A stretch of 64,000 nucleotides of DNA from the NCBI GenBank assembly GCA_947502595.1, contig CANNAM010000006.1:122198-186197 (forward strand). Reading direction: 5' to 3'. This stretch comes from an uncultured Marinicella sp. Its GTDB lineage: Bacteria; Pseudomonadota; Gammaproteobacteria; Xanthomonadales; Marinicellaceae. A program made the translations under genes and the position numbers. Within the stretch, counting starts at the first letter, position 1, and every line of letters begins with the position of its first letter. A model generated the notes under the pieces. It was not told the DNA's origin. It ran no database searches and saw nothing but the letters and a program-made list of their open reading frames with translations. Below, piece by piece: positions 37,190 through 46,788 of the stretch.

Positions 37190-38202
37190 TTAATTTTCTC
37201 ATATAAAAAGGGCAGAGACTCATCCAGCCGATAATCAATACCTGAATGGGTGCCGTTAAACTCTGTATAAGTGTGTTCAACTTGCAGTTTTTCAAGCTTT
37301 TTCGCCAGTTGTCGCATGCCATAATGGATAAAATACTGATCACGAAAACCACAATCCATATACAAGCCGTTCAATTGCTGTAATGCTGCAACTGTGGCCT
37401 CAACACGATTGACTGGATCATGCGCCAACCAACGCTGCCACCGCTCATTATCCAGCTCACAAGTTGCCAAATCAAAAGGCAAAGTAATTTCATCACCATT
37501 GGCTTCATCATAAGTGGCTGCCATGCAGATGTGCATCATCGCCAGTATGTGTGAACCCATGACTTTCTTGGCTTTCCAGAAGCGTTTAATGAATTTTTCA
37601 ATGTCACCATTGAACTGTGCCAAAATATCCGCCACCGCAGGAAAGTCCCGTTGGTACAACAGGTCAAAACCTGCATCACCTGAATGGTTGGCTATTGCGC
37701 CCCACTGCCCAGGAAAATCCATGGCAAAACGAATCGCTGCAAAACCACCTGATGATTTACCCAAAACAGCACGGTGTTGTGGTCCTTTTTTAACTGCAAA
37801 AGTTTGCTCAACCAAAGGCATCAATTCATCATGAATATGACTCGCATAAGGACCCATGGCTGGCGAGTCCAGGTATTGATTACCACCCAAACGGGTAAAA
37901 CACTCAGGAAACACCACGATGGTTGGGCCCATCTTTCCTTCATGAATCAACCGGTCCAAACGTTCTGGAATGCTCTCCCCAAAAGCCCGCCATTCAACCA
38001 CACCCTGCCCACTGTTGGTGTAAGCTGCCAGATAATACATCACTGGGTAAGTAATTTCCTCGGTGTAGCCATGTGGTAAATAAACCGGCACATGTCTCTC
38101 ATGCGGATCACCAAGTGGGTTGTTTTTTAACAGCAGTGAATCAATTGTTAGTTGTTCAACCTTACCTGCTGGTACAGTGCTTTTATGATTGTAAATTGAC
38201 AT
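37186..38202 (-). CDS. alpha/beta-hydrolase, esterase D-like
   Basis: The 338-residue protein resembles the putative-esterase (PF00756) family. It has RHVPVYLPHGY near the start, PTIVVFPECFTRLGGNQYLDS, the nucleophile elbow GKSSGGFAA (Ser in GxSxG-like context) and a late GTHSGIDYR with the catalytic histidine. It probably cleaves an ester of unknown identity in the cytoplasm; no signal peptide is seen. The frame is open upstream to a TTG at 38250, but the ATG at 38202 (MSIYNHK) is the likelier start. It heads the run esterase, nfuA, cnoX, DUF442. Confidence 0.78.
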   Translation of the reverse strand: MSIYNHKSTVPAGKVEQLTIDSLLLKNNPLGDPHERHVPVYLPHGYTEEITYPVMYYLAAYTNSGQGVVEWRAFGESIPERLDRLIHEGKMGPTIVVFPECFTRLGGNQYLDSPAMGPYASHIHDELMPLVEQTFAVKKGPQHRAVLGKSSGGFAAIRFAMDFPGQWGAIANHSGDAGFDLLYQRDFPAVADILAQFNGDIEKFIKRFWKAKKVMGSHILAMMHICMAATYDEANGDEITLPFDLATCELDNERWQRWLAHDPVNRVEATVAALQQLNGLYMDCGFRDQYFIHYGMRQLAKKLEKLQVEHTYTEFNGTHSGIDYRLDESLPFLYEKIK

Positions 38203-38391
38203 GCCTATCACAAGCGAGTTTAAAACCGAGTATTTTAACTGATTAGTCAAGGACTATTCAGCGCATTCGGTGCAGTTTTCTGTTCGCAGCAGTTGAAAGC
38301 CACGACCACTTAATAATACATATCTATTTGAGCCTGTTAAAACCCACCTCAAAAGATTAGAATGTATACATTGAACAACACTGGACTGCTG

Positions 38392-39525
38392 ATGAAAAAA
38401 TTATTGTTAGTGATAGTACTCACCACCTTTATAACCACAACCACTCAAGCCAATAGGCCCCAACCACAACAATCAAACAGCCATGACATCAAAGTAACCA
38501 CCTATGCCGATGGCTTGAACCAGCCTTGGGGCATGACTTTTTTACCTGATGGGCGTTTATTGGTCACCGAAAAAATAGGCCAACTGCGTATCATTGACAC
38601 CACCGGTCAAGTGTCTGAACCACTTCAAGGTGTGCCTGCAGTGAACACCCAAGGCCAAGGTGGCTTGCTGGACGTGGTACTTGATCCCGACTTTGCCAAC
38701 AATAAAACCATCTATTTTTCCTATGCAACAATAGAAGCAGATGACAGTCAATCCAGAACCGCTGTCGCCAAAGCAGTGTTGCATGATGAGGCCATCACCA
38801 AGGTCAAACAAATTTGGCAACAGGCACAGACTAAAAAAGCTGGCTACCACTATGGTTCACGCTTGGTGTTCGACTTAACTGGGCATTTATTTGTTACCTT
38901 GGGCGACCGCAATTACGGCAAAGATGAAGTGCAAGATTTAAGCACCCATTTTGGCAAAGTGGTGCGCATAGACACCGATGGTCAACCTGCAGCAGACAAC
39001 CCTTTTTTAAACAAGGCCAATGCCTTGGCAGACATTTACAGCTACGGTCACCGCAATATTCAGGGCGCATTTCTACACCCAAAAACCGGCGTACTGTGGG
39101 GCAACGAGCATGGCCCGCGTGGTGGTGATGAAATCAATACCATACAAGCAGGCAATAATTATGGCTGGCCAGTCATCACCTATGGCATTAACTACAACGG
39201 CACACCCATTACAGATAAAACCTCAATGCCTGGTATGCAACAACCAATACATTACTGGGACCCTTCTATTGCCACTTCTGGCATGCTGATTTACACCGGC
39301 AAAGCATTCCCCAACTGGCATGGTGATGTGTTCACTGGCGCTTTAAAACTGATGCATTTGAACCGCATCAAGCTGAATAATAACAACCAAGTTGTGACTG
39401 AAGAACGCTTACTCAAAGATCAAAAACAACGCATCAGAGCCATAGAACAAGGCCCCGATGGGCACATTTATGTGGCTACAGACAGCCCAGATGGTGCCAT
39501 ATTAAAGCTGTCACCAGCAGAATAA
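38392..39525 (+). CDS. PQQ-dependent aldose sugar dehydrogenase, periplasmic
   Basis: The 377-residue protein starts with a signal peptide (MKKLLLVIVLTTFITTTTQA) and has the six-bladed propeller signatures of the GSDH/YliI family: LNQPWGMTFLPDGRLLVTE, QGGLLDVVLDPDFA, GSRLVFDLTGHLFVTLGDR, YSYGHRNIQG and WGNEHGPRGGDEIN. It would oxidise aldose sugars with PQQ and calcium. An ATG ten codons upstream (38362) is in frame, but the internal ATG gives a normal signal peptide. Whether this organism makes PQQ cannot be seen here. Confidence 0.88.
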   Translation: MKKLLLVIVLTTFITTTTQANRPQPQQSNSHDIKVTTYADGLNQPWGMTFLPDGRLLVTEKIGQLRIIDTTGQVSEPLQGVPAVNTQGQGGLLDVVLDPDFANNKTIYFSYATIEADDSQSRTAVAKAVLHDEAITKVKQIWQQAQTKKAGYHYGSRLVFDLTGHLFVTLGDRNYGKDEVQDLSTHFGKVVRIDTDGQPAADNPFLNKANALADIYSYGHRNIQGAFLHPKTGVLWGNEHGPRGGDEINTIQAGNNYGWPVITYGINYNGTPITDKTSMPGMQQPIHYWDPSIATSGMLIYTGKAFPNWHGDVFTGALKLMHLNRIKLNNNNQVVTEERLLKDQKQRIRAIEQGPDGHIYVATDSPDGAILKLSPAE

Positions 39526-39641
39526 TGGAGTGAAAAATTGTTATTAATAGACTCAGAGCAAGTTGCGTCTTCAAACCAGGATTTATTCCATCATCAGCAA
39601 CAAATTGTGCAAACTGTGCACGGGTTCATGCAGTTAACATA

Positions 39642-39674
39642 AAAAAAGCCAGCAACAATACTGGCTGGCTTTTT
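39642..39674. terminator. bidirectional rho-independent terminator
   Basis: GCCAGC (39648-39653) pairs with GCTGGC (39664-39669), with an A run before and a T run after. It sits between two converging genes, so it can end both transcripts. Confidence 0.85.
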
Positions 39675-39700
39675 AATATTAACTGTTGTGATGTCTGCGC

Positions 39701-40138
39701 TTAATCATCCAATCGATCAGCAAAACGCTCACCAGAGATGGCTGAAGCATGTGCTTTCCTTAATAAATTGATCGCATCGGTTGCCATTTCAGTGTCATTT
39801 AAATATGTTTCAATGTGCTCAGCTAAATACTCTTCACCAGTATCCAATGCATCAATGGCGGTTTTTTTATCGTCTTTAAATACACTGACAAACTTGGTGT
39901 AGCCACGGTGAAGTGCACCCGGAATGCTGCCCTTCTCTTCAAACTCTCCGCCATAGCTGGCAATTTTGGCTTGAAACTCATGAACCAGGTTTTGTCTTTC
40001 AGCTTGTCTCCTTTGGAACTCTGCTTTTAAATACTGATTATCATTGGCAACTTCTTGGCACATGCCATAACCTTTACAGCTGTCAATCAGTGTTCTGGTA
40101 ACGTCATTCAAAGCTTTGATATTTTTTTCAGTGTTCAT
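39701..40138 (-). CDS. PA2169-family four-helix-bundle protein (DUF2383)
   Basis: The 145-residue cytoplasmic protein matches the DUF2383 ferritin-like helical family. It starts NIKALNDVTRTLIDSCKGYG, then ELKAEFQRRQAERQ-like helices, GSIPGALHRGYTKFVSVF and an acidic EEYLAEHIETYLND helix. Members are induced by stress in some bacteria, but no reaction is known. It has its own upstream region, shared with a tiny membrane ORF on the same strand. Confidence 0.85.
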   Translation of the reverse strand: MNTEKNIKALNDVTRTLIDSCKGYGMCQEVANDNQYLKAEFQRRQAERQNLVHEFQAKIASYGGEFEEKGSIPGALHRGYTKFVSVFKDDKKTAIDALDTGEEYLAEHIETYLNDTEMATDAINLLRKAHASAISGERFADRLDD

Positions 40139-40266
40139 GTAAGTTCTCCTGTTAATATAGTCGGTGATACACTGAGCCAGTTAAATTTAAACCAGCCAAG
40201 TGACATTTCAGGGACAATTGTACCAACCTGAAGTGAAGCTGATGTGAAAATACCTGCAACCAAATG

Positions 40267-40371
40267 TCACCAAAATTTAACAAGAAGTAAGTACATAAAT
40301 ATTAAATGATACAGAATATGCGTAACAGGTACCCAGCCAAAAAACATACCAACCGCCAGTTTAAAGTACAT
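40267..40371 (-). CDS. putative 34-aa single-span membrane peptide
   Basis: An ATG at 40371 is preceded by a well-placed AAGGA ribosome site (seven bases). The frame encodes MYFKLAVGMFFGWVPVTHI and a further hydrophobic stretch ending LLLVKFW, a small membrane-peptide layout. It lies 129 bases upstream of the PA2169-family gene on the same strand. The strong ribosome site is the main evidence; the product is not recognised. The remainder of 40139-40450 holds the promoter of the TonB receptor gene, without clear boxes. Confidence 0.45.
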   Translation of the reverse strand: MYFKLAVGMFFGWVPVTHILYHLIFMYLLLVKFW

Positions 40372-40450
40372 AATGAGTCCTTCGCTAAACTGAATTTGAG
40401 TCACTGTATTCTGCATGGTTACGACCGTTATTCAAATCAAGGATTACACA

Positions 40451-42547
40451 ATGATCAATAAACCAGTCCTGGCAATTACTTTATTTGTCAGTTATTCAAT
40501 AGTTTGGGCCCAACAAGCTACGCCAATTTCAGCCAAAGCAAATTCGGCACCAGAATCATCAGCTGAAAATAACACCGTGATTGAGCAACCGGTTTTGCGT
40601 GTTACCGAGTACGCCAACCAGATTCCAGCACCGATCCAACACAAAGCGGAAGCAGTCAATGCCACTGCTGGCGGTGCATCCATCAACACCAGTGATGCAT
40701 GGCAACGGATACGCGCCACCAATATCTCGGACATCCTGGCTTCCAGCACTGGTGTATTTGCTCAGCAGCGCAATGGCGCTGAAAGTGCACGGGTATCCAT
40801 TCGTGGTTCGGGACTGGGTCGTCAGTTCCAAGGTGGTGGCTTGTTGTTGTTAAAGGATGGCGTACCTTTGAATAACGCCGATGGCGCGTTTGAGTTCCAA
40901 GCCATCGACCCTTGGTTAACCGATTACGTAACAGTTTACCGTGGCGCCAATGGTTTGACCCAAGGCAGCAGTACATTAGGTGGCGCCATTGAATTTGGCA
41001 GTCAACAACCGCATGCCAATGAGTCCAATATTTTAAGGCTGGCCGCAGGCAGCTATAACACCCAACAAGCCATGTTGGGTTGGTCTACGCGTGTCATGGA
41101 CAACACTACCACAGGTGGTACAGAAGATGCCATGCGTTTGCGTGTCAGCCATTTTCAACAACAAGGCTTTCGCCAACAGAACCAACAAAACAGCAACCGC
41201 ATAGATTGGCAGTATTGGCTACAAACTGACCAACAGCTTGAACACCGCCTCCAACTGTTTCACCTCAACAGCATGGCCGAACTACCCAGCAGTTTATCCA
41301 GGGCACTGATTGCAGCAGGCCCAAGGCAATCTCGTGGTTTCAACATCAGTGGCAACTTTCATCATAACTTGAGCCTGACACAAGTGGCATACCAATTCAA
41401 AGACCCAACACATACAGGTATAGAATCAATCGTTTATTATGCTCAAAAAGACCTGATAAACCCTGTATTTACTTACATAGACCGCAATTACGAGGATGCT
41501 GGGTTGATGTTCAATTGGCAACAAAGGCACCATCAGCTGCGGTTACACACCCAACACGGCTGGCAAGATGAATTACGCCATGAAAATGACGGCGGCGCAC
41601 CAGGGATTGAACGTTTGTACCGAGAACAGCAGGCCACTACCACCACCTTGCTGTATCAACTACAGCACACCGCTTGGTCTGATCAAATCACTGCCTCTTG
41701 GGCACTGCAGGGTGTTTATGCCAGTCGTGATATCGACGAACTCAGACCACAACAAATTCGCAGCCATCGCAACTACTCACAACTCAACCCTCGCTTTGGT
41801 TTACTTTACCACCCCAGTAACCACCATCAATGGTTTGCCAACCTCAGTCGCAGCTTTGAACCACCATCCTTTGCTGAATTAAACAACGGCAACCAAACGG
41901 GTATCAACGCCCCCATCAAAGCCCAAAGTGCTGACACTTTTGAACTGGGCAGCCGCGGCTTCAACACACATTTACAGTGGGACGTATCGGTTTATTACAG
42001 TCAGTTAGACAATGAGCTCATTCGTTTTCGGTTTCCAAATGGTGACACCAAGAGCACCAATGCCGACAGTTCAATCCATTTTGGCTTAGAGGCCACACTT
42101 AATGCAGCGCTGACCGAATCATGGTTGCTGCCCGGTGATCAACTGCAGCTAAAAACCAGTTACCTGTGGAACCATTTCAAATTGGATAATGACCCCACAT
42201 ATAACAACAACCACATTCCTGGCATTCCAGCACATCACATCCGCAGCCAATTAAGCTACCAGCACCCATCTGGCTGGCAACTCAGTCCCAATATCGAGTG
42301 GGTACCATCGGCCTATTACATTGATTTGGCCAACAGTTACCGTACCGAGAATTATTTATTGACCGGTTTATCCTTCAGCTACATCCGAACCAACGGCTGG
42401 GAATTTTTCATTGATGCCAAAAACCTCAATGACCAAACATACATCAGCACCTCATTACCGATTCCCGATGCCGGTGGCAGCGATGGCAACTATTTCTACA
42501 GTGGTGAAGGCCGGGCTTTTTATGCCGGTATGAAGTATCTATTTTGA
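40451..42547 (+). CDS. TonB-dependent outer-membrane receptor
   Basis: The 698-residue protein has a signal peptide (MINKPVLAITLFVSYSIVWA), a plug domain (~60-200: ATNISDILASSTGVFAQ, SARVSIRGSGLGRQ, LLLLKDGVPLNNADG, VYRGANGLTQGSSTLGGAIEF) and a 22-strand barrel ending in an aromatic residue (YAGMKYLF). The sequence is like FecA/iron-siderophore or vitamin receptors; the ligand is not apparent. The start is decided by AAGGA seven bases upstream of 40451, not by the upstream in-frame ATG at 40415. No Fur box is evident. Confidence 0.92.
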   Translation: MINKPVLAITLFVSYSIVWAQQATPISAKANSAPESSAENNTVIEQPVLRVTEYANQIPAPIQHKAEAVNATAGGASINTSDAWQRIRATNISDILASSTGVFAQQRNGAESARVSIRGSGLGRQFQGGGLLLLKDGVPLNNADGAFEFQAIDPWLTDYVTVYRGANGLTQGSSTLGGAIEFGSQQPHANESNILRLAAGSYNTQQAMLGWSTRVMDNTTTGGTEDAMRLRVSHFQQQGFRQQNQQNSNRIDWQYWLQTDQQLEHRLQLFHLNSMAELPSSLSRALIAAGPRQSRGFNISGNFHHNLSLTQVAYQFKDPTHTGIESIVYYAQKDLINPVFTYIDRNYEDAGLMFNWQQRHHQLRLHTQHGWQDELRHENDGGAPGIERLYREQQATTTTLLYQLQHTAWSDQITASWALQGVYASRDIDELRPQQIRSHRNYSQLNPRFGLLYHPSNHHQWFANLSRSFEPPSFAELNNGNQTGINAPIKAQSADTFELGSRGFNTHLQWDVSVYYSQLDNELIRFRFPNGDTKSTNADSSIHFGLEATLNAALTESWLLPGDQLQLKTSYLWNHFKLDNDPTYNNNHIPGIPAHHIRSQLSYQHPSGWQLSPNIEWVPSAYYIDLANSYRTENYLLTGLSFSYIRTNGWEFFIDAKNLNDQTYISTSLPIPDAGGSDGNYFYSGEGRAFYAGMKYLF

Positions 42548-42606
42548 GCACATGACATAATGAGCCAGCAAAGATAAAATACCTTTGAACCCAGAGTGAA
42601 AACACC

Positions 42607-43020
42607 ATGCATCAGACCCAAATCAGTATCAAAACCCCAGGCAGAGGTTATTACCTGATCACCAATCAAATCAAGGATGCGATTGAACAAGCCATCGAAA
42701 CTATGGATGCCGGCCTGTTACATGTATTTATTCAACATACATCAGCCAGCTTAACCATCAACGAAAATGCCGACCCTACTGTGCGTGAAGACTTTAAAAG
42801 TTTTGAAGAGCATTTGGTGCCCCGAGATTTTCCCTACCAACATAATTACGAAGGTCCAGATGACATGCCAGCACACATTAAATCTACGTTAATGGGTTGC
42901 CAACTGACTGTTCCTGTTAGCATTGGCCGCTTGGCCTTGGGCACGTGGCAAGGTATATATTTATGTGAACACCGTGACAGTCCACAGCAAAGAACCCTGA
43001 TTTTAACCCTATACAGTTGA
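42607..43020 (+). CDS. yjbQ: YjbQ family protein (UPF0047)
   Basis: The 137-residue protein has the family signatures LLHVFIQHTSASLTINENAD, VREDFKSFEEHLVPRDFPYQHNYEG, ADD-like PDDMPAHIKSTLMG and GTWQGIYLCEHRD. YjbQ proteins bind a metal through conserved His residues and have weak thiamin-phosphate synthase activity; the physiological role is unclear. It follows the TonB receptor by 59 bases and may be co-transcribed with it. Confidence 0.92.
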   Translation: MHQTQISIKTPGRGYYLITNQIKDAIEQAIETMDAGLLHVFIQHTSASLTINENADPTVREDFKSFEEHLVPRDFPYQHNYEGPDDMPAHIKSTLMGCQLTVPVSIGRLALGTWQGIYLCEHRDSPQQRTLILTLYS

Positions 43021-43041
43021 ACCATTTCAATCCAATGGGCT

Positions 43042-43488
43042 TTATATAAGATCGGTAAAAGGACTTAAATCAGGTTGTACAAAACGCTGCCTGGCAGTTG
43101 CGGAATGCAACCGTTCATGGCTGTAATGTGTCAGCAGCAGGTCTTTATTCAACAACAGCTTATGGTTCAACAAAAACGCCTGGGAAGATGCCTGAGGCGG
43201 GCATTGTTGCATGACGTGCCAGACCACAAGCAACCAAGCATGGGTTAAGGTGTGGTGGTACTTTTGCTGACCAACACCCTTGAATTTAAGGTAGTTCCGC
43301 AAAGTTTTCTGCATTTTTGCTGAACCATTCTTAAATCCTTTTTCAAGCAAATAGCAGTACGCCAACCTGAGGTGATTTTCATGGTTGAACTCCACTGTTT
43401 GTAAGCGAAAATTTTCTATTGAATCCAGCAACAACTGGTCAGCGTGGCTGATTTGGTGTGACACTTTCTTGACGGATAAATTCTGCAT
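43042..43488 (-). CDS. hypothetical His-rich helical protein, 148 aa
   Basis: I recognise no named family. The 148-residue protein carries conserved-looking histidine clusters: FNHENHLRLAYCYLLEKG, KYHHTLTHAWLLVVWHV and YSHERLHSATARQRFVQPDLSPF. This pattern resembles a widespread unnamed bacterial family with HxxHxRLAxxYL and KYHxTxTxAW motifs. Spaced His residues suggest metal or small-ligand binding. It converges with yjbQ (21-base gap). Confidence 0.6.
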   Translation of the reverse strand: MQNLSVKKVSHQISHADQLLLDSIENFRLQTVEFNHENHLRLAYCYLLEKGFKNGSAKMQKTLRNYLKFKGVGQQKYHHTLTHAWLLVVWHVMQQCPPQASSQAFLLNHKLLLNKDLLLTHYSHERLHSATARQRFVQPDLSPFTDLI

Positions 43489-43618
43489 GAGGCTATTTTA
43501 AGTGCTACAGTAAAGAGAGGCAAACAGTAGCAAAACGAATTAACAATTACAGATTTACCCTTTGCCTGAGGGCGCATTGGTCAGGTAGAATCTATTTTTT
43601 CAAACACTCAGATACAGC

Positions 43619-44563
43619 ATGCCCAAGTTACGCAAGAAAATTGGTTTGGCCTTAGGCAGTGGCTCAGCCCGAGGTATGTCACACATCGGGGTCATACGTG
43701 CATTACAAGATTTAGATATACACCCAGATGTAATTGCTGGCTGTTCGGTTGGGGCCTTGGTTGGGGCCAGTTATGCCACTGGCAACTTAGACAAACTTGA
43801 AGCATGGGCCTTGGAGATGACTGAGTCAAAAATCAGGCAGTTCCTCAGTTTGAACTTCAATGCCTCAGGTTTCGTTAATTCACTTAAATTACAAAAATTA
43901 TTTGAACATGCCATAGGCATTGAGTCGATGAAATTTGCTGAAATGGACCGTATTTTTGGTGCAGTGGCCACCGACTTGAGCACTGGCAAAGAGGTGTGGC
44001 TGCACGAAGGCTCAGTGCATGATGCCTTATGGTCATCCATGGCATTCCCAGGTTTATTTCCCAGCGTGCTTCACGATGGCATGTGGTTGGTTGATGGCGG
44101 TTTGGTCAACCCTGTACCGGTTTCCTTGTGTCGTGCAATGGGTGCCGATGTGGTAATTGCTGTGAACCTCAATGCCGACATCATTAACAGCTATGAAGTG
44201 ATAGATGAAGATGACAACAATGATGCCGAACAACCGAAGGCACCAGTAAATGAAACTGGCAGCGAAGACACCAACATCTGGGATAAAACCAAAACTGGAT
44301 TGCAAAAAGCCTTAAACATTGTGAGTTCAGATGGCAGCAAAGTCAAAGAGCCCAAAGGCGTGGATGTTATTTCTAACTCAATCCACATCATGTCATCGCA
44401 CCTGACTCGCAGCCGTTTGGCTGGCGAGCCACCTGATGTGTTGTTACAACCTCGGCTCAACGATGTAGGCTTATTGCAAATATACAAAGCCAAAGAAACC
44501 ATTGCTGAAGGCCGGGCTTGCGTAGAGCGCATGCAAGATGAAATTAAGTTCAGGGTTAAATGA
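43619..44563 (+). CDS. rssA: patatin-like phospholipase, RssA type
   Basis: The 314-residue protein has the patatin oxyanion motif GLALGSGSARGMSHIGVI, the nucleophile serine in GCSVGALVGASYA, and the catalytic aspartate in LVDGGLVNPVPVSL. The order and wording match E. coli RssA closely. An extra acidic and Gly/Ser-rich insertion (~195-245) is not in E. coli. It hydrolyses acyl esters of unknown lipids, at or near the inner membrane. Confidence 0.85.
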   Translation: MPKLRKKIGLALGSGSARGMSHIGVIRALQDLDIHPDVIAGCSVGALVGASYATGNLDKLEAWALEMTESKIRQFLSLNFNASGFVNSLKLQKLFEHAIGIESMKFAEMDRIFGAVATDLSTGKEVWLHEGSVHDALWSSMAFPGLFPSVLHDGMWLVDGGLVNPVPVSLCRAMGADVVIAVNLNADIINSYEVIDEDDNNDAEQPKAPVNETGSEDTNIWDKTKTGLQKALNIVSSDGSKVKEPKGVDVISNSIHIMSSHLTRSRLAGEPPDVLLQPRLNDVGLLQIYKAKETIAEGRACVERMQDEIKFRVK

Positions 44564-44672
44564 TATTTGGCAACATGTTAGCTTACCTTCAGAACTTGGG
44601 CCCCAATTAATAGTACTCATTCAGATGATGGAATTGGACCAATTTCATTCACCAATCCACACACTAAGAATT

Positions 44673-44695
44673 CAAAAATGCTGGGTATGCCCAGC
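44673..44695 (-). terminator. terminator-like hairpin after the DUF885 lipoprotein gene
   Basis: GCTGGG-TATG-CCCAGC is a perfect hairpin. Read on the minus strand it is followed by ATTTTTG, as in an intrinsic terminator. It lies about 130 bases after the DUF885 stop at 44826, with a GAGCGCTC palindrome (44729-44736) between. Confidence 0.5.
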
Positions 44696-44825
44696 TGGTC
44701 TGTTAGGTCGGCAGCGCCCAGCTTGCAGAGAGCGCTCATTTAATGATTGATTGTGTTCAATTATTTAAATGAACGTCTCGCTGTATAATTTTATCTTAGG
44801 CCAAATTAAATTGACACAACCTTGT

Positions 44826-46724
44826 TCAATTGATTTGTTGAGCAGCCACCCAAGCATTGACCTTGTCTGCTAACACGGCCATCGGTACAGCACCACCCAA
44901 TAGCACCAAATCATGGAACGCTTTGATATCAAAGTTTTCACCCAAAGCCTCATGGGCCATGGTCCTGAGTTCAAGGATTTTAATCATGCCCAATTTATAC
45001 CCCAAAGCCTGACCCGGCCAAACCATGTAACGTTCAATTTCTGCCACCACATCAGAATCTACAGTGCCGGTGGTTTCAGCCATGTATTTAATGGCCTCCT
45101 CTCGGCTCCATTTCTTGTGATGTAAACCGGTATCAACCACCAACCGTACAGCACGGAATAGTTCTGCTTTTAAGCGACCTAAATCACTGTAAGGATCGTT
45201 GTCATACATGCCCATTTCCTTGGCCACCAATTCTGAGTACAAAGCCCAACCTTCTATGTAGGCATTGTATGGAGCAATGCGGCGCACCATAGGCAAACTG
45301 TCCTGCGCCAGGTTCAAAGCTATTTGCCAATGGTGTCCAGGGTTGGCTTCATGGTAAGTCAGCGTTTTTAAATCAAACTTCGGTACACCCTTGATATCGC
45401 GGAGATTAATCCAATAAATACCTGGTTGTGAGCCGTCTAAACTGGGTGATGTGTACTGGCCGCCAGGCGCGGAAGCTTCTCTGGATTTAGGGAACGCCCG
45501 CACTTCCACAGTATAAATGGGCCGCGTAGCAAATTGTTCAGCCATGCGCTCATTGATCTCATTGATGTAACCATTCAAATCAGCAAGTACGGCTGCACGA
45601 CCAGCCACTGAATCTTCATAGAGGAATTGTGGGTCATCATTGATGGCCAACATGCGTTCACCCACAGTGCCTTCTTTGTGGCCATTGGCAACTAATATAG
45701 CATCCATCTCTTGGCTGATGCGATCCACTTCATCCAAGCCCAGTTGGTGTATTTCTGCAGGCGTTAAATCGGTATCCCCCAACATGCTCACCGCTTCGGC
45801 ATAATAAACATCACCATTGGGCTGTGCCCAAATACCCGATTCCGTAGTGGCTTGGTCCAACAATTGTTGGTGCGCAGCAATGAACAGACGATAACCTGCA
45901 TACACCCCATTTTCAAGGTAATCAGCTGCCTGCTTATTCAGCCTGTTTTTGCTGTCTTGGTCCAGTTCTACCAGTTGTTCAACTTGCTGTGCAAAGGCAG
46001 TGTACAAGGGATGGGCAGTTACCGCTGGCTCAATAAATGCTTCCAGTCCAGCAATGGTTTTCTGAATAATCACTTTTGGGGCAATCCAGCCTTGTTCAAC
46101 ATCGGCTGATAATTTAGCCATCACACCTTGTAAGAAAGCATCAAAACCGGCCAGCCGTTTAAGGTAATCCTCTGCACCTTTTAAATCATTGAATTTTTGG
46201 TTGGTTGCTATGTTGTTTGGTACATCAATCAACGGGCCATTGATTTGGTTGACCACAAACGGCGATAAGCCCATCCACAAATCAATATAACCGATTGAAA
46301 AATCTTCATGGCCAGCAAAGTACCGGTTCAAGTTCATCATCACTTTTTGATTGTCCAAATCAACCGAATCCGTCACTTCAATGTTGGCCAAATGTTTATT
46401 GATGCTGCGCAATTGCTTTCTGAGTTTGGCTTCTGCAGCGGGTGAGTAATCATCCAAACGGTCATTATAAGCACCACCTGCCATAGATTCATCGATACCT
46501 AAAACCGTAGCGTAGTGTGGCCTTGCATGGAATAGCGTGCTGGCGCTTTGGGCAAAGTTTGCTGCCAATGGACTGACTGTGGTTGGTGTTTCTAACGCAA
46601 CTACTGGCTCTGCTGCTTCAGTGGTAACAGCTTGCTCGTGTTTATTTTGCTCATTGCTGGCTTGCTCTTGACAGCCCAGTAACACTGCAAACAGCAATCC
46701 TATTGTTAGGTATTTATTCTTCAT
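44826..46724 (-). CDS. DUF885 family lipoprotein, probable zinc peptidase
   Basis: The 632-residue protein has a lipoprotein signal with lipobox LLGC at its N-terminus, an acidic linker, and the DUF885 domain with the metal motif TYHEANPGHHWQIAL followed by YIEGWALYSELVAKEMG. It is similar in layout to the secreted family member at 9802-11550 but differs in sequence and anchoring. It is expected on the periplasmic face of a membrane, where it may cut peptides. Confidence 0.87.
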   Translation of the reverse strand: MKNKYLTIGLLFAVLLGCQEQASNEQNKHEQAVTTEAAEPVVALETPTTVSPLAANFAQSASTLFHARPHYATVLGIDESMAGGAYNDRLDDYSPAAEAKLRKQLRSINKHLANIEVTDSVDLDNQKVMMNLNRYFAGHEDFSIGYIDLWMGLSPFVVNQINGPLIDVPNNIATNQKFNDLKGAEDYLKRLAGFDAFLQGVMAKLSADVEQGWIAPKVIIQKTIAGLEAFIEPAVTAHPLYTAFAQQVEQLVELDQDSKNRLNKQAADYLENGVYAGYRLFIAAHQQLLDQATTESGIWAQPNGDVYYAEAVSMLGDTDLTPAEIHQLGLDEVDRISQEMDAILVANGHKEGTVGERMLAINDDPQFLYEDSVAGRAAVLADLNGYINEINERMAEQFATRPIYTVEVRAFPKSREASAPGGQYTSPSLDGSQPGIYWINLRDIKGVPKFDLKTLTYHEANPGHHWQIALNLAQDSLPMVRRIAPYNAYIEGWALYSELVAKEMGMYDNDPYSDLGRLKAELFRAVRLVVDTGLHHKKWSREEAIKYMAETTGTVDSDVVAEIERYMVWPGQALGYKLGMIKILELRTMAHEALGENFDIKAFHDLVLLGGAVPMAVLADKVNAWVAAQQIN

Positions 46725-46788
46725 TAACAGCTCTCATGGTTTGATAAAGCCCTCTATCTTACTGATAGCCAGCTGTAAATTCACGGTA

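Noticed and set aside
44729..44736. GAGCGCTC palindrome as a possible regulatory site
   Set aside because: Eight bases are too few, and it lies downstream of two converging genes where an operator is unlikely.
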